DNA of 64,000 nt from an uncultured Lachnospiraceae bacterium (lineage in GTDB: Bacteria > Bacillota > Clostridia > Lachnospirales > Lachnospiraceae): the NCBI GenBank assembly GCA_910577015.1, contig CAJTKU010000001.1, positions 124,001 through 188,000 of the forward strand, written 5' to 3'. Shown piece by piece: positions 9,053-18,482 of the stretch (positions are counted from its first letter, which is position 1; each line of letters opens with the position of its first letter). A model generated the notes under the pieces. The model saw only the letters and a list, made by a program, of their open reading frames with translations. It ran no database searches and was not told where the DNA came from. The position numbers and the translations under genes were made by a program.

Positions 9053-9738
9053 ACAGACAAAAAGAACAACAAGCGCACATGCGCCCCTATGAAAAATTTA
9101 TGCGGTTCGGGGCGCAGAACCTGACGGAGAGCGAGCTTCTGGCGATTATTCTAAGGACCGGAAACAGGGAGGAGGATGCGGAAGAGTTATCCGCCCGCAT
9201 ACTCGATTTGGCTTCCTACGGCAGACAGGGGCTTTTAGGGCTCCATCAGATAAGCATGGAACAGCTTTTACAGATTAAAGGCATTGGCAGGGTTAAAGCC
9301 ATACAGATTAAATGCGTCATGGAGTTTTGTACCCGCGTAGCCAGGACAAAAGCATGGGAAAGTTTCTCCTTTAACAGTTCCGGTTCCGTGGCTGCCTGTT
9401 ACATGGAATCACTCAGGCACAAAAGCCGCGAATGCGTCTTTCTTCTGATGCTTGACACCAAAGGACACCTGATTCGGGAGGCTGAGCTGTCAAGAGGAAC
9501 GGTAAAAGCGTCCATTTTGTCACCGCGCGAAGTGTTTGTTGAAGCATTGAAATCGGAAGCCGTGCATATTATTCTGCTGCACAATCATCCCAGCGGAGAC
9601 CCCACTCCCAGCAAAGAGGATATGGGCATTACGGCTGCCATTGCAGAGCTTGGCAGAAAGCTGGAAATACCGCTCATAGACCACATCATAATTGGGGATA
9701 ACAAATATATCAGTTTTAAAGAACAAGGTTACTTATAG
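9049..9738 (+). CDS. radC: RadC family JAMM-domain protein (UPF0758)
   Basis: A 229-residue protein with an N-terminal helix-hairpin-helix region (LLQIKGIGRVKAIQIKCV) and a C-terminal JAB1/MPN domain. The JAMM zinc motif is intact: H178-N-H180 and D191 within HNHPSGDPTPSKED. The family was historically linked to DNA repair, but its biochemical role is unsettled. The start is set at ATG 9049 (GGGAG at 9038-9042). A GTG at 9004 would give 15 extra residues that overlap a short upstream frame and look non-native. It is directly followed by mreB, as in Bacillus. Confidence 0.93.
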   Translation: MNRQKEQQAHMRPYEKFMRFGAQNLTESELLAIILRTGNREEDAEELSARILDLASYGRQGLLGLHQISMEQLLQIKGIGRVKAIQIKCVMEFCTRVARTKAWESFSFNSSGSVAACYMESLRHKSRECVFLLMLDTKGHLIREAELSRGTVKASILSPREVFVEALKSEAVHIILLHNHPSGDPTPSKEDMGITAAIAELGRKLEIPLIDHIIIGDNKYISFKEQGYL

Positions 9739-9753
9739 AAAGGGGTTATCGTC

Positions 9754-10764
9754 TTGGCCAACAACGTATTCGGTATCGACCTCGGTACCAGTAACATCAA
9801 AATCTACAGCAGGAACGACGACAGCGTCATGGTGGAAAAAAACATGATTGCCATCGAAAACAAAAGCACTCTCTTTGCCTATGGGAACTCTGCTTTTGAA
9901 ATGTATGAGAAAGCGCCTGTAAATATTCATATTTCTTATCCTCTCTGCAACGGTGTTATTGCAGACATCAAAAATATGCAGATGATAGTCCGGTATTTTA
10001 TCGGAGATTTGATGAAGGGCAACTTGCGTCCTGCTGATTACTATATCGCAGTCCCCACGGATGTGACGGAAGTGGAAAAAAGGGCTTTTTATGACTTAAT
10101 CCGGGATGCCAACGTAAAAGCGCGGAGGATTATGGTGGTGGAAAAAGCCGTGGCGGACGGCCTCGGGATGGACATCGATGTGAAAAATTCGCAAGGCGTC
10201 CTGGTGGTAAACGTCGGATACGATACCACGGAAATTTCCATTCTTTCCTTGGGCGGTATCGTTTTAAGCAAATTAATCAAAATAGGCGGATACAAATTTG
10301 ACGAGGCAATCAGGAATGCCATCAGAAGGGAATTTTCCCTGATTATCGGCGGCAAAACTTCCGAGAACGTGAAAATGAGCCTGAAGGAACTGGAGGCCGC
10401 GGGAAAGGGCGCCGTTGTGTACGGCCGGGATATCGTGACCGGTCTGCCCGTGGAACGGGAAATTCCCACCGCGCTGGTAGACGCTTCCCTGGAAGAACAT
10501 ATCAACGCCATTATAGATAACATCAAGGTTATTCTGGAGCGTACCCCTCCCGAACTGGCAGCGGATATTTACAGGCATGGCGTTTATCTGACAGGAGGGG
10601 CTTCCCAGGTAAACCACCTGGCAGAAAAAATAGCAAACGGTACGGGATTGAAAGTCAATATGTCCGACAGTCCCCTGGAAAGTGTTGTATTGGGGCTTTC
10701 CAAAATCATTAAAGACGAGAACTATAAAAATGTCGCATATGCAATTGAAGGAATGAGTAAATGA
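9754..10764 (+). CDS. mreB: Rod shape-determining protein MreB
   Basis: MreB is a bacterial actin that forms membrane-bound filaments guiding the elongasome. The 336 residues have the actin-fold phosphate-1 motif GIDLGTSNIKIY, a phosphate-2-like region VNVGYDTTEISILSLGG, and the adenosine motif VYLTGGASQVNHLAEKI. The start is TTG at 9754 with AAAGGGG upstream. The TGA overlaps the mreC ATG (ATGA at 10761-10764), giving an mreB-mreC-mreD-PBP2 operon. It is somewhat divergent from textbook MreB and could equally be called an Mbl-type paralog. Confidence 0.93.
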   Translation: MANNVFGIDLGTSNIKIYSRNDDSVMVEKNMIAIENKSTLFAYGNSAFEMYEKAPVNIHISYPLCNGVIADIKNMQMIVRYFIGDLMKGNLRPADYYIAVPTDVTEVEKRAFYDLIRDANVKARRIMVVEKAVADGLGMDIDVKNSQGVLVVNVGYDTTEISILSLGGIVLSKLIKIGGYKFDEAIRNAIRREFSLIIGGKTSENVKMSLKELEAAGKGAVVYGRDIVTGLPVEREIPTALVDASLEEHINAIIDNIKVILERTPPELAADIYRHGVYLTGGASQVNHLAEKIANGTGLKVNMSDSPLESVVLGLSKIIKDENYKNVAYAIEGMSK

Positions 10765-11630
10765 GCCCAATCGTAAGACGAAAAGGAGAGAGGTTTACAT
10801 TACCAGGTAAATATCTCCTTTTTATTTTAACCATCCTGTGTACAGGCATGATGCTGATGACTTTCAGCACGGACATATTCAATAAACCGCTAAACACCAT
10901 AGCAGGATATGTGGTGGTTCCTTTCCAGCGCGGCATCAGCAGCGTCGGAAACTGGATTTCCAAACGTTCCGAAGAACTGGTGCAAATCAGGGCGCTGCTG
11001 GAAGAAAATGCCGAGTTGAAGCGCCAGGTGGATGAACTGACCATAGAAAACACACAGCTGCAGCAGGAAAAATACGAATTGAATACCCTGAGGGAATTAT
11101 TTAACCTTGACAGCGAGTACGCCGACTATGAAAAGGTGGGCGCAAGGATTATTGCAAGGGATTCCGGCAACTGGTATCATTCCTTTACCATCGATAAAGG
11201 AAGTGACGACGGGCTGGCCGTAGACATGAATGTCATTGCTGACGGCGGGCTGGTGGGCCGAATCATTGCAGTAGGTCCCAATTGGGCCAAAGTGGTTTCC
11301 ATCATTTCAGACAATTCCAATGTCAGCGGACAGATTCTTGCAACCGGGGACAAGCTGATTGTATCCGGGGATTTGGAGATGATGCAGAGCGGTCTGATAC
11401 GCTTTTCACAGCTCCTTGACAGCGCAGGCGTGGTAGTGGAGGGAGATAAGATTGTAACCTCCGATATCAGCGATAAATACCTGCCCAACATTTTAATCGG
11501 GTATATCAAGGATATTACATTGGATTCCAATAAGCTGACCAAGTCCGGAACGGTAACGCCGGCTGTTGATTTTGAACATCTGGACGAGGTACTCATTATA
11601 CTGGAATTGAAACAGACTGTGGAAGAGTAA
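10761..11630 (+). CDS. mreC: Rod shape-determining protein MreC
   Basis: MreC is a single-pass elongasome scaffold that activates PBP2/RodA from outside the membrane. The 289 residues comprise a basic N-terminus, one membrane segment (about residues 17-37), a coiled coil (about 67-110, rich in Glu, Leu and Gln) and the beta-barrel MreC domain with GSDDGLAVDMNVIADGGLVG. The gene starts within the mreB stop codon and is followed by mreD after 37 bases. Confidence 0.95.
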   Translation: MSPIVRRKGERFTLPGKYLLFILTILCTGMMLMTFSTDIFNKPLNTIAGYVVVPFQRGISSVGNWISKRSEELVQIRALLEENAELKRQVDELTIENTQLQQEKYELNTLRELFNLDSEYADYEKVGARIIARDSGNWYHSFTIDKGSDDGLAVDMNVIADGGLVGRIIAVGPNWAKVVSIISDNSNVSGQILATGDKLIVSGDLEMMQSGLIRFSQLLDSAGVVVEGDKIVTSDISDKYLPNILIGYIKDITLDSNKLTKSGTVTPAVDFEHLDEVLIILELKQTVEE

Positions 11631-11667
11631 TGTACATAACGCCGTATCTACAGGGAAAGGACTTGCA

Positions 11668-12177
11668 TTGAAACGAAAAATCATTGTCGCCATCTTAATA
11701 TTTTTCTGTTTTCTGTTGCAGAGTACGGTTTTTCAAGGCATTGCTTTTAACGGCATTGTCCCGAATCTTCTGATTGTGCTGACGTCTTCCTTCGGGTTTA
11801 TGCGCAATGAAAAAGAAGGTTTGGTCATCGGTTTTTTCTGCGGCCTTATCTGTGACATTTTTTTTGGCGATGTAATCGGTTTTTATGCACTTGTCATGAT
11901 GTACATAGGCTACTTTAACGGCAAGTTTTCGGGTATTTTTTATCCTGAGGATATCAAGCTGCCCATGGGCCTCATCATTGTCAGCGATTTGTCCTATTGC
12001 ATGGTTTGCTATGTATGTATGTTCCTTCTCAGGGGGAAACTCAACTTTCCCTATTATTTTTTACATATCATCCTGCCGGAAGTAGTTTATACGACAGTGA
12101 TAACCTTATTCCTATACCCATTAATTCTGTTTATCAACGTTCGGCTTGAAAACGGAGGGAAGAGAGGTACACCGTAA
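11668..12177 (+). CDS. mreD: Rod shape-determining protein MreD
   Basis: A 169-residue, almost wholly hydrophobic protein with about five membrane segments, typical of MreD, the membrane partner of MreC. IVPNLLIVLTSSFGFMRNEK and the following GLVIGFFCGLICDIFFG fit the family pattern. The start is TTG at 11668, preceded by GGGAAAGGA. The PBP2 gene begins one base after its stop codon. Confidence 0.9.
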   Translation: MKRKIIVAILIFFCFLLQSTVFQGIAFNGIVPNLLIVLTSSFGFMRNEKEGLVIGFFCGLICDIFFGDVIGFYALVMMYIGYFNGKFSGIFYPEDIKLPMGLIIVSDLSYCMVCYVCMFLLRGKLNFPYYFLHIILPEVVYTTVITLFLYPLILFINVRLENGGKRGTP

Positions 12178-12178
12178 T

Positions 12179-15064
12179 TTGTTTGAAAGAATAAAAGATA
12201 AACTGATAGAAATTTTAACCAGCCGGCTCACCGTCATGGCGCTGTTGGTGATTGGCATGGGCGCCATGCTGATTTCCCGCCTGTTTGAACTCCAGATAGT
12301 ACGGGGAGAAGAGTTTTTACAGGATTTTATCCTGCAAAGCAAAAAAACACGTGAGATTGCAGCCACCAGGGGCAATATCTATGACCGGAACGGTGCGCTG
12401 CTTGCGTACAATGAGCTTGCCTATTCCGTCAAGATAGAAGATGTCTATGAAACAGGCAAAAATAAAAATACCCTGTTGAATGCCAATATATACAAACTGA
12501 TTCAGCTGATAGAAAAAAACGGGGACAATGTCATTTCCGATTTTGGCATTGTACTGGATGAAAACAATGATTTTGCCTTTAGCATGACGGATGACACCAA
12601 ACGGCTCCGTTTTCTGGCAGATGTATACGGACAGGCTTACATACAGGATTTAAAGCTGGAACAGCAGACTGCAACGCCGGACGAGGTCATGCAGTATCTG
12701 GGCAAACTGTACGCCATCGGCGAATACGAAGACCCTGAAGACAGAAAAAGCACTTTTATCGTCGGACGTGGCTATACCAGGCAGGACTTTTTAAAGATGG
12801 TAACCATCCGCTATGCCATGGGTCTGACTTCGTTCCAGAAATACTTAGGAACCACAGTGGCAAAAGATATCAGCGAGGAAACCCGTGCCGTCATTATGGA
12901 AAATTTGTCCGAACTAGACGGGGTTTCCATCGAAGAAGACCCTGTACGCAGATATGTGGACAGCATTTACTTTGCCCAGATAGTAGGCTATACCGGCAAA
13001 ATTTCCTCTGATGAAATGGAAACGCTGAATGCACAGGATTTGGAGGAAGGCGGGGAAGGAAACCGCTACACCATCAACGATGTGGTGGGTAAATCCGGAA
13101 TCGAAGCCTATATGGAAACCACCCTGCAGGGGACAAAAGGTATTGAAACGGTGTACGTCAATAACACCGGTAAGGTAATCAGCATCGACGAGGAAGAGTC
13201 ATGGGAACCGGTTGCGGGCAACGACGTTTATCTGACCATCGACAAAGACTTACAGATTGCAGCCTACAATATCTTAGAGCAGAGGATTGCCGGTGTGCTG
13301 CTGGAAAAAATCAGGAACGCCAAAGAATATACCGGTACTTCAAACTCCAGCAAAGAGCTGTATATTCCCATTTATGATGTTTATTTTGCCCTTTTTGATA
13401 ACAGCGTCATAGATTTAAACCATATGGCGTCCCCAAATGCCGGGGAGTATGAAGCCCTTGTCTATGAAAAGTACCAGAATTACAGGGAACAGGTTTATGC
13501 CCGGCTTTTAGAGGAACTGACGGAGAAAAAAACGCCTTATAACAAACTTAGCAAAGAGTATCAGGTTTATGAAAGCAATATCGTGGAATACCTGATGAAA
13601 AGAGGGATTCTCGACCAGAACCTGATAGATACAACTGACGCCACCTACAAGGCATGGCGTGAAGAAGAAACCATCAGTTTATCCGAGTACCTGTATTACG
13701 CCATTTCCATGGGCTGGGTGGATGTGACAAAACTGGACTTAAAAAGCCAGTATTCCGATTCGGAGGAAATATACAACAAGATTATAGAGAGCATTTTCCA
13801 GATTCTCGATAATACCAACGACTACCAGAAAAAATTATTTAAATACATGCTGAAAGGGGATGTCATCAACGGCAGGCAGGTGTGCTATATTCTCTGCGAA
13901 CAGGGGAAAATTGAAATCGATGAACAGGATATTGCGCTTTTATATGCCAATAAGCTTTCCGCTTACGATTTCATGTTAAACCGCATCCGCAGCCTGGAAA
14001 TCACCCCGGCACAGCTTGCGCTTGACCCCTGCAACGGTTCCGTGGTCATTACGGATATCCATACCGGAGATGTCCTGGCGCTGGTTTCTTACCCCAGTTA
14101 CGACAATAACCTGATGGCCAACTCCGTGGATGCAGAATACTTTGCACAGCTTCAGGCAGATAAGTCCAATCCCCTGCTCAATTATGCAACGCAGTACAAA
14201 TCCGCCCCCGGCTCCACCTTCAAAATGGTATCCGCAACGGCGGCGCTGATGGAGGAAACCGTCACCACCAGAACTTCGATTACCTGCCACGGTATTTTCA
14301 ACACGGTGACGCCTCCCCCGAAATGCCATATTTATCCGGGCGCACATGGTTCGCTGAATATCGTGGGAGCCATCCAGAAATCCTGCAATGCCTATTTTTA
14401 TCAGGTGGCATATGACATGAGTACCGTCAGCGGAAGTTATGACGCACAGGACGGTCTGGATATACTGAACAAATATGCGGATATGTACGGCCTGTCTGAG
14501 AAATCCGGCGTGGAGATTGCAGAATACATGCCGGAAATGTCCGATGAACTGCCCATTCAGTCCGTTATCGGACAGGGTACGAACAACTTTACCACGGTAG
14601 GTCTTGCCCGTTATGTGACAACCGTTGCAAACAGCGGCACCTGCTACAATCTTACCTTGCTTGATAAAGTGACAAGCCCTGACGGCAAAGTCATTATAGA
14701 GTTTGAGCCAAATGTCAGAAATACCATCGAAATGCCGGTGGAATACTGGAATGCCATACACACCGGAATGCGCGGGGTGGTGGAAAATATGAGATATTAC
14801 GCAGATATGCCCATTGCGGTTGCCGGAAAGACAGGTACGGCGCAGGAGAGCACCACCAGGGCCAACCATGCGCTCTTTGTGGGTTATGCCCCCTATGATA
14901 ATCCTGAAATTGCCATTGCCACCCGTATTGCGTTTGGGTATTCCTCCAGTTTCGCCGCCCAGACAAGCAAAGATATCTTCAAGTATTATTATGACGTGGA
15001 GGACGACGAGTCCATCCTGACCGGGGAAGCCACCGATGTGGAAGGGGCGACCTACGGAGATTAA
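12179..15064 (+). CDS. mrdA: Penicillin-binding protein 2, elongation-specific transpeptidase with large insertion
   Basis: A class B PBP that cross-links peptidoglycan during elongation with RodA and MreBCD. At 961 residues it is much longer than typical PBP2 (about 600-700). The order is: N-terminal membrane anchor (about 18-36), dimerisation domain, an insertion at about residues 370-610, then the transpeptidase domain. Active-site motifs are intact: S679-T-F-K682, S735-C-N and K884-T-G. The insertion is charged and helix-rich and separates DKDLQIAAYN (355) from LDPCNGSVVITD (615). The chosen start is TTG at 12179, one base after mreD, with AGAGAGG upstream. A TTG at 12146 lacks a ribosome-binding site. 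Confidence 0.95.
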   Translation: MFERIKDKLIEILTSRLTVMALLVIGMGAMLISRLFELQIVRGEEFLQDFILQSKKTREIAATRGNIYDRNGALLAYNELAYSVKIEDVYETGKNKNTLLNANIYKLIQLIEKNGDNVISDFGIVLDENNDFAFSMTDDTKRLRFLADVYGQAYIQDLKLEQQTATPDEVMQYLGKLYAIGEYEDPEDRKSTFIVGRGYTRQDFLKMVTIRYAMGLTSFQKYLGTTVAKDISEETRAVIMENLSELDGVSIEEDPVRRYVDSIYFAQIVGYTGKISSDEMETLNAQDLEEGGEGNRYTINDVVGKSGIEAYMETTLQGTKGIETVYVNNTGKVISIDEEESWEPVAGNDVYLTIDKDLQIAAYNILEQRIAGVLLEKIRNAKEYTGTSNSSKELYIPIYDVYFALFDNSVIDLNHMASPNAGEYEALVYEKYQNYREQVYARLLEELTEKKTPYNKLSKEYQVYESNIVEYLMKRGILDQNLIDTTDATYKAWREEETISLSEYLYYAISMGWVDVTKLDLKSQYSDSEEIYNKIIESIFQILDNTNDYQKKLFKYMLKGDVINGRQVCYILCEQGKIEIDEQDIALLYANKLSAYDFMLNRIRSLEITPAQLALDPCNGSVVITDIHTGDVLALVSYPSYDNNLMANSVDAEYFAQLQADKSNPLLNYATQYKSAPGSTFKMVSATAALMEETVTTRTSITCHGIFNTVTPPPKCHIYPGAHGSLNIVGAIQKSCNAYFYQVAYDMSTVSGSYDAQDGLDILNKYADMYGLSEKSGVEIAEYMPEMSDELPIQSVIGQGTNNFTTVGLARYVTTVANSGTCYNLTLLDKVTSPDGKVIIEFEPNVRNTIEMPVEYWNAIHTGMRGVVENMRYYADMPIAVAGKTGTAQESTTRANHALFVGYAPYDNPEIAIATRIAFGYSSSFAAQTSKDIFKYYYDVEDDESILTGEATDVEGATYGD

Positions 15065-15105
15065 ATGCGGCGGTCTGTTATATGTCATGAAAGGAGAAAC
15101 TTGTA

Positions 15106-15777
15106 ATGAAAGACGCAGTCATAATCAAGAGCTATCAGAACGGCATCTCCCTGTTGCTGAATCCCGAAAGTTCCTTCGAGGAATTATTGGAGGAAATTGC
15201 GTATAAGTTTACGGAATCGAAGGCGTTTTTTGGAGAAGCAAAGATGGCGCTTTCCATGACCGGGAAAGAATTGAATGATGCAGAACAGCTGAAAATTATT
15301 GAAACCATTAGAAAATGCAGCAATCTGAATATCATATGTGTCGTTGGAACGGATACGGAAACCGAACAGCACTTTATCAAGGCGCTGGAAAAGGTGGACA
15401 GGCATTTTTCCCATGAAGATGCCTCCGGACAGTTTTACAAAGGAACCTTAAAAAACAACCAAATCATTGAAACAGAAGCAAGCATTGTCATATTAGGGGA
15501 TGTGTATCCCGGTTCCGCAGTGATTTCCGCCCATAACATCATTGTCCTTGGCGGATTATACGGAGAAGCTTATGCCGGCGGGAACGGAGATGACGGCCAC
15601 TATGTTGTTGCGCTTGAAATGGCGCCGGAAAGATTAAAAATCGGCGATTTCAAATATAAAAATTCCAAACCTGCGAAATGGAGCATAAAGCCCAAAATAC
15701 AACCGCAGATAGCCTATATAAAAAATGACAGGCTGGTTCTGGAATCCCTCACAAAAGAATTGCTAAGTGCTTTCTAG
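15106..15777 (+). CDS. minC: Septum site-determining protein MinC
   Basis: MinC is an FtsZ polymerisation antagonist positioned by MinD. The 223 residues have an N-terminal domain (about 1-95) and the C-terminal beta-helix, with GDVYPGSAVISAHNIIVLGG and LYGEAYAGGNGDDGHYVVAL characteristic of MinC. The ATG follows GAAAGGAG. It begins 41 bases after PBP2 and starts the minC-minD-minE run, so shape and division-site genes appear to share one transcription unit. Confidence 0.95.
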   Translation: MKDAVIIKSYQNGISLLLNPESSFEELLEEIAYKFTESKAFFGEAKMALSMTGKELNDAEQLKIIETIRKCSNLNIICVVGTDTETEQHFIKALEKVDRHFSHEDASGQFYKGTLKNNQIIETEASIVILGDVYPGSAVISAHNIIVLGGLYGEAYAGGNGDDGHYVVALEMAPERLKIGDFKYKNSKPAKWSIKPKIQPQIAYIKNDRLVLESLTKELLSAF

Positions 15778-15856
15778 CTATAGGTGCATTGCACCGGTGC
15801 AGGGTGCTGGTGGACGAAGAATTATTTTAGCCGCTTTTGCGGCAAAAGGAGGAAGT

Positions 15857-16648
15857 ATGAGTGAAGTAATCGTCGTCACATCAGGAAAAGGCGGTGTGGG
15901 TAAGACCACCACATCTGCAAACGTTGGTACAGGTCTGGCACGTATGGGAAAAAAGGTTTGTCTGATTGACACAGACATCGGTCTCCGCAACCTGGATGTG
16001 GTTATGGGACTGGAAAACCGGATTGTTTACAATCTTGTCGACGTAGTGGAGGGCAACTGCCGGATAAAGCAGGCCCTGATTAAGGATAAGCGCAATCCTA
16101 CGCTTTATCTGATGCCGTCTGCGCAGACAAGGGATAAATCGGCAGTATCGCCCGAACAGATGGTGAAAATGATAACGCACCTGCGGGAACAGTTTGACTA
16201 TATTATTCTGGACTGTCCCGCCGGCATAGAGCAGGGTTTCAAAAATGCCATTGCAGGAGCGGACAGGGCGCTTGTTGTGACAACGCCGGAGGTATCGGCC
16301 ATCAGGGATGCTGACAGGATAATCGGGCTTTTGGAAGCAAATGAATTTAAAAAAATTGATTTGGTCATCAACCGTCTCAAGTATGAACTGGTAAAACGGG
16401 GAGATATGATGTCATCCTCCGATGTGGTGGATATTCTGGCCATTCCGCTTATCGGAATCGTGCCGGATGATGAAAACATCGTCATATCCACCAATCAGGG
16501 AGAGCCGCTTGTCGGAAACGGCACGCCTGCCGGGATTGCCTTTCAGAATATCTGTAACAGGGTCGCAGGCAAGGAAGTTCCCTTCATGGATTTTGAAAAA
16601 GGAATTTCTTTCTGGACGAGGGTAACCGGAATTTTTCATAAAATATAA
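15857..16648 (+). CDS. minD: Septum site-determining ATPase MinD
   Basis: A 263-residue ParA/MinD-type ATPase that binds the membrane when ATP-loaded, recruits MinC and is cycled by MinE. The deviant Walker A KGGVGKTT lies at residues 11-18, with DTDIGLRNLDVVMG and DYIILDCPAGIEQGF. The C-terminus (FMDFEKGISFWTRVTGIFHK) has the amphipathic membrane-targeting character. The start is ATG at 15857 with AGGAGG at 15847-15852. The open frame upstream to 15767 is not family-like and crosses two small hairpins. Confidence 0.97.
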   Translation: MSEVIVVTSGKGGVGKTTTSANVGTGLARMGKKVCLIDTDIGLRNLDVVMGLENRIVYNLVDVVEGNCRIKQALIKDKRNPTLYLMPSAQTRDKSAVSPEQMVKMITHLREQFDYIILDCPAGIEQGFKNAIAGADRALVVTTPEVSAIRDADRIIGLLEANEFKKIDLVINRLKYELVKRGDMMSSSDVVDILAIPLIGIVPDDENIVISTNQGEPLVGNGTPAGIAFQNICNRVAGKEVPFMDFEKGISFWTRVTGIFHKI

Positions 16649-16660
16649 GGAGGCGTCTAG

Positions 16661-16924
16661 ATGAAACATTTTTTCCGAAGAAAAAGTTCTAAAGAAATAG
16701 CAAAAGACCGGCTGAAAATACTGCTGATTTCAGACAGGGTGAACTGCTCCCCCGAAATGATGGAAATGATAAAGGCAGATATAGCCAAGGTCATATCAAA
16801 ATACATGAAGATAGATGCCCAGAGTATGGAAATACAAATCAGTAAAACGGGAACCAAAGGCGGCAGGAACATGAAAAATCCTACCTTGTACGCCAACATT
16901 CCCATTATTGACTTGAACCAGTAG
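16661..16924 (+). CDS. minE: Cell division topological specificity factor MinE
   Basis: An 87-residue MinE that stimulates MinD ATPase and drives pole-to-pole oscillation. It shows the N-terminal membrane-targeting/anti-MinCD segment (KSSKEIAKDRLKILLISDR) and the dimerisation domain ending MEIQISKTG. The ATG follows TAAGGAGGC. Presence of MinE, rather than only a DivIVA system, implies an oscillating Min system in this organism (inference from family knowledge). Confidence 0.95.
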   Translation: MKHFFRRKSSKEIAKDRLKILLISDRVNCSPEMMEMIKADIAKVISKYMKIDAQSMEIQISKTGTKGGRNMKNPTLYANIPIIDLNQ

Positions 16925-16939
16925 GCAGAAAGAAGGAAT

Positions 16940-18058
16940 ATGTTTAAACACTACCGGTTACGGGATTATGATTTTAAATTAATCATTTTGGTATTGGCAG
17001 TATCCATTATCGGTATAGTCGCCATCGGAAGCGCCAAAGAGGCCCTGCAGAACAGACAGATTGCAGGAGTCCTTTTAGGACTGTTTCTGATGGTTACTAT
17101 TTCCTTTCTGGATTACAGTATGCTGTGTAAACTCTATTGGGTGATGTATGCAGGCAATCTGGGACTCCTTGCCGCCGTCATTTTGGCGGGATACGATGCC
17201 GGAGGCGCACAGCGGTGGCTGGAAATCGGCGGCTTCCGTTTTCAGCCTTCAGAAACTGCTAAAATCATATTGATTTTATTCTTTGCACAGTTTATTATGA
17301 AACATAAGGAGCGTTTTAATTCTTTTAAATACATTGCTTTATGCATTGTCCTGATAGCGGTTCCCTGGGCATTGATATACAAGCAGCCGGACATGTCAAC
17401 CAGTATCATTGTTTTGCTGGTTTTCTGCACGATTATGTTTTTGGGCGGGCTCAGTTACAAGGTAATTGCCGGGATTTTGGCGGTTGTTATTCCTTCCCTT
17501 CTCATATTCTTCAGCCTCGCGCTGCAGCCGGATTCCATTCTCGTGGAAAAGAAGATTATCAAAGAATACCAGTTGAACCGGATTCTTGCCTTCCTCAATC
17601 CCGAAGAATATGCCACGGAAGAAGCATATCAGCAGCTCAATTCCATCACGGCCATCGGTTCCGGACAGTTGGACGGAAAGGGGTACAAAACAAATGAAAT
17701 CAGCTCCGTAAAAAACGGAAATTATATATCAGAACCGCAGACGGACTTTATTTTTGCCGTAATCGGGGAAGAATTCGGCTTTAAGGGAAGCTGCCTGCTG
17801 ATTGTCCTGTTGTTGTTTATCGCACTGGAATGCTTTTCCGTTGCAGTAAAGGCAAAGGACCTGGCCGGAACCATTATAGCCGGAGGCATAGGAAGCCTTA
17901 TTGCCTTCCAAAGTTTTATCAATATCGGCGTGGCAACCTTCATCATACCGAATACCGGGCTGCCGCTGCCTTTTGTCAGCTATGGGCTTACCTCCCTGGT
18001 AAGTTTATATATTGGATTGGGGTTTGTATTAAATATCAGATTACAGCGTAAAAGATAA
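16940..18058 (+). CDS. rodA: SEDS peptidoglycan glycosyltransferase RodA
   Basis: A 372-residue polytopic SEDS protein with about ten membrane segments. RodA polymerises lipid II glycan strands together with PBP2, whose gene lies upstream. Family motifs include GGAQRWLEIGGFRFQPSE, the KQPDMSTS region with the catalytic Asp loop, and LPFVSYGLTSLVSLYIGLG near the C-terminus. RodA is preferred over FtsW from context with mreBCD and PBP2. The start ATG follows GAAAGAAGGAA. Confidence 0.93.
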   Translation: MFKHYRLRDYDFKLIILVLAVSIIGIVAIGSAKEALQNRQIAGVLLGLFLMVTISFLDYSMLCKLYWVMYAGNLGLLAAVILAGYDAGGAQRWLEIGGFRFQPSETAKIILILFFAQFIMKHKERFNSFKYIALCIVLIAVPWALIYKQPDMSTSIIVLLVFCTIMFLGGLSYKVIAGILAVVIPSLLIFFSLALQPDSILVEKKIIKEYQLNRILAFLNPEEYATEEAYQQLNSITAIGSGQLDGKGYKTNEISSVKNGNYISEPQTDFIFAVIGEEFGFKGSCLLIVLLLFIALECFSVAVKAKDLAGTIIAGGIGSLIAFQSFINIGVATFIIPNTGLPLPFVSYGLTSLVSLYIGLGFVLNIRLQRKR

Positions 18059-18086
18059 TGGGGTAATAAAAGAGAGGGTTGATTCT

Positions 18087-18482
18087 ATGAATGTTGCACT
18101 GATTGCGCATGATGCCAAAAAGAAACTGATGCAGAATTTCTGCATCGCATACAGAGGTATATTAAGCAAACATGAGCTATATGCTACAGGCACAACGGGC
18201 AGGCTGATTGAAGAAGTGACCAATCTGTCAGTCCACAAATATCTGGCGGGCCATTTGGGAGGCGTACAGCAGATTGGCGTACAAATAGAAAACAATCAGG
18301 TGGATATGGTGATTTTTTTACAGAATCCGCTTTCGCCCAATGTGCATGAGCCGGACCCCAAAAACATTATACGGCTTTGTGATATGCACAACATTCCGCT
18401 GGCAACCAATCTTGCTTCAGCCGAAATGTTGATTAAATCGTTGGACAGAGGAGATTTGGAGTGGCGTGAAATGTACAAATAA
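18087..18482 (+). CDS. mgsA: Methylglyoxal synthase
   Basis: Converts dihydroxyacetone phosphate to methylglyoxal and phosphate, a bypass that relieves sugar-phosphate stress. The 131 residues carry the family pattern ALIAHDAKK near the start, ELYATGTTGRLIEE, and the catalytic-Asp region FLQNPLSPNVHEPD with a nearby Asp before it. The length is slightly below the E. coli enzyme (152). Its 3' end overlaps the next gene by 17 bases. The placement after rodA is probably conserved gene order without functional linkage. Confidence 0.95.
   Translation: MNVALIAHDAKKKLMQNFCIAYRGILSKHELYATGTTGRLIEEVTNLSVHKYLAGHLGGVQQIGVQIENNQVDMVIFLQNPLSPNVHEPDPKNIIRLCDMHNIPLATNLASAEMLIKSLDRGDLEWREMYK

Noticed and set aside
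13976..15088. 370-codon minus-strand open frame opposite PBP2
   Set aside because: It lies opposite the transpeptidase domain with intact active-site motifs; no start signal or homology.
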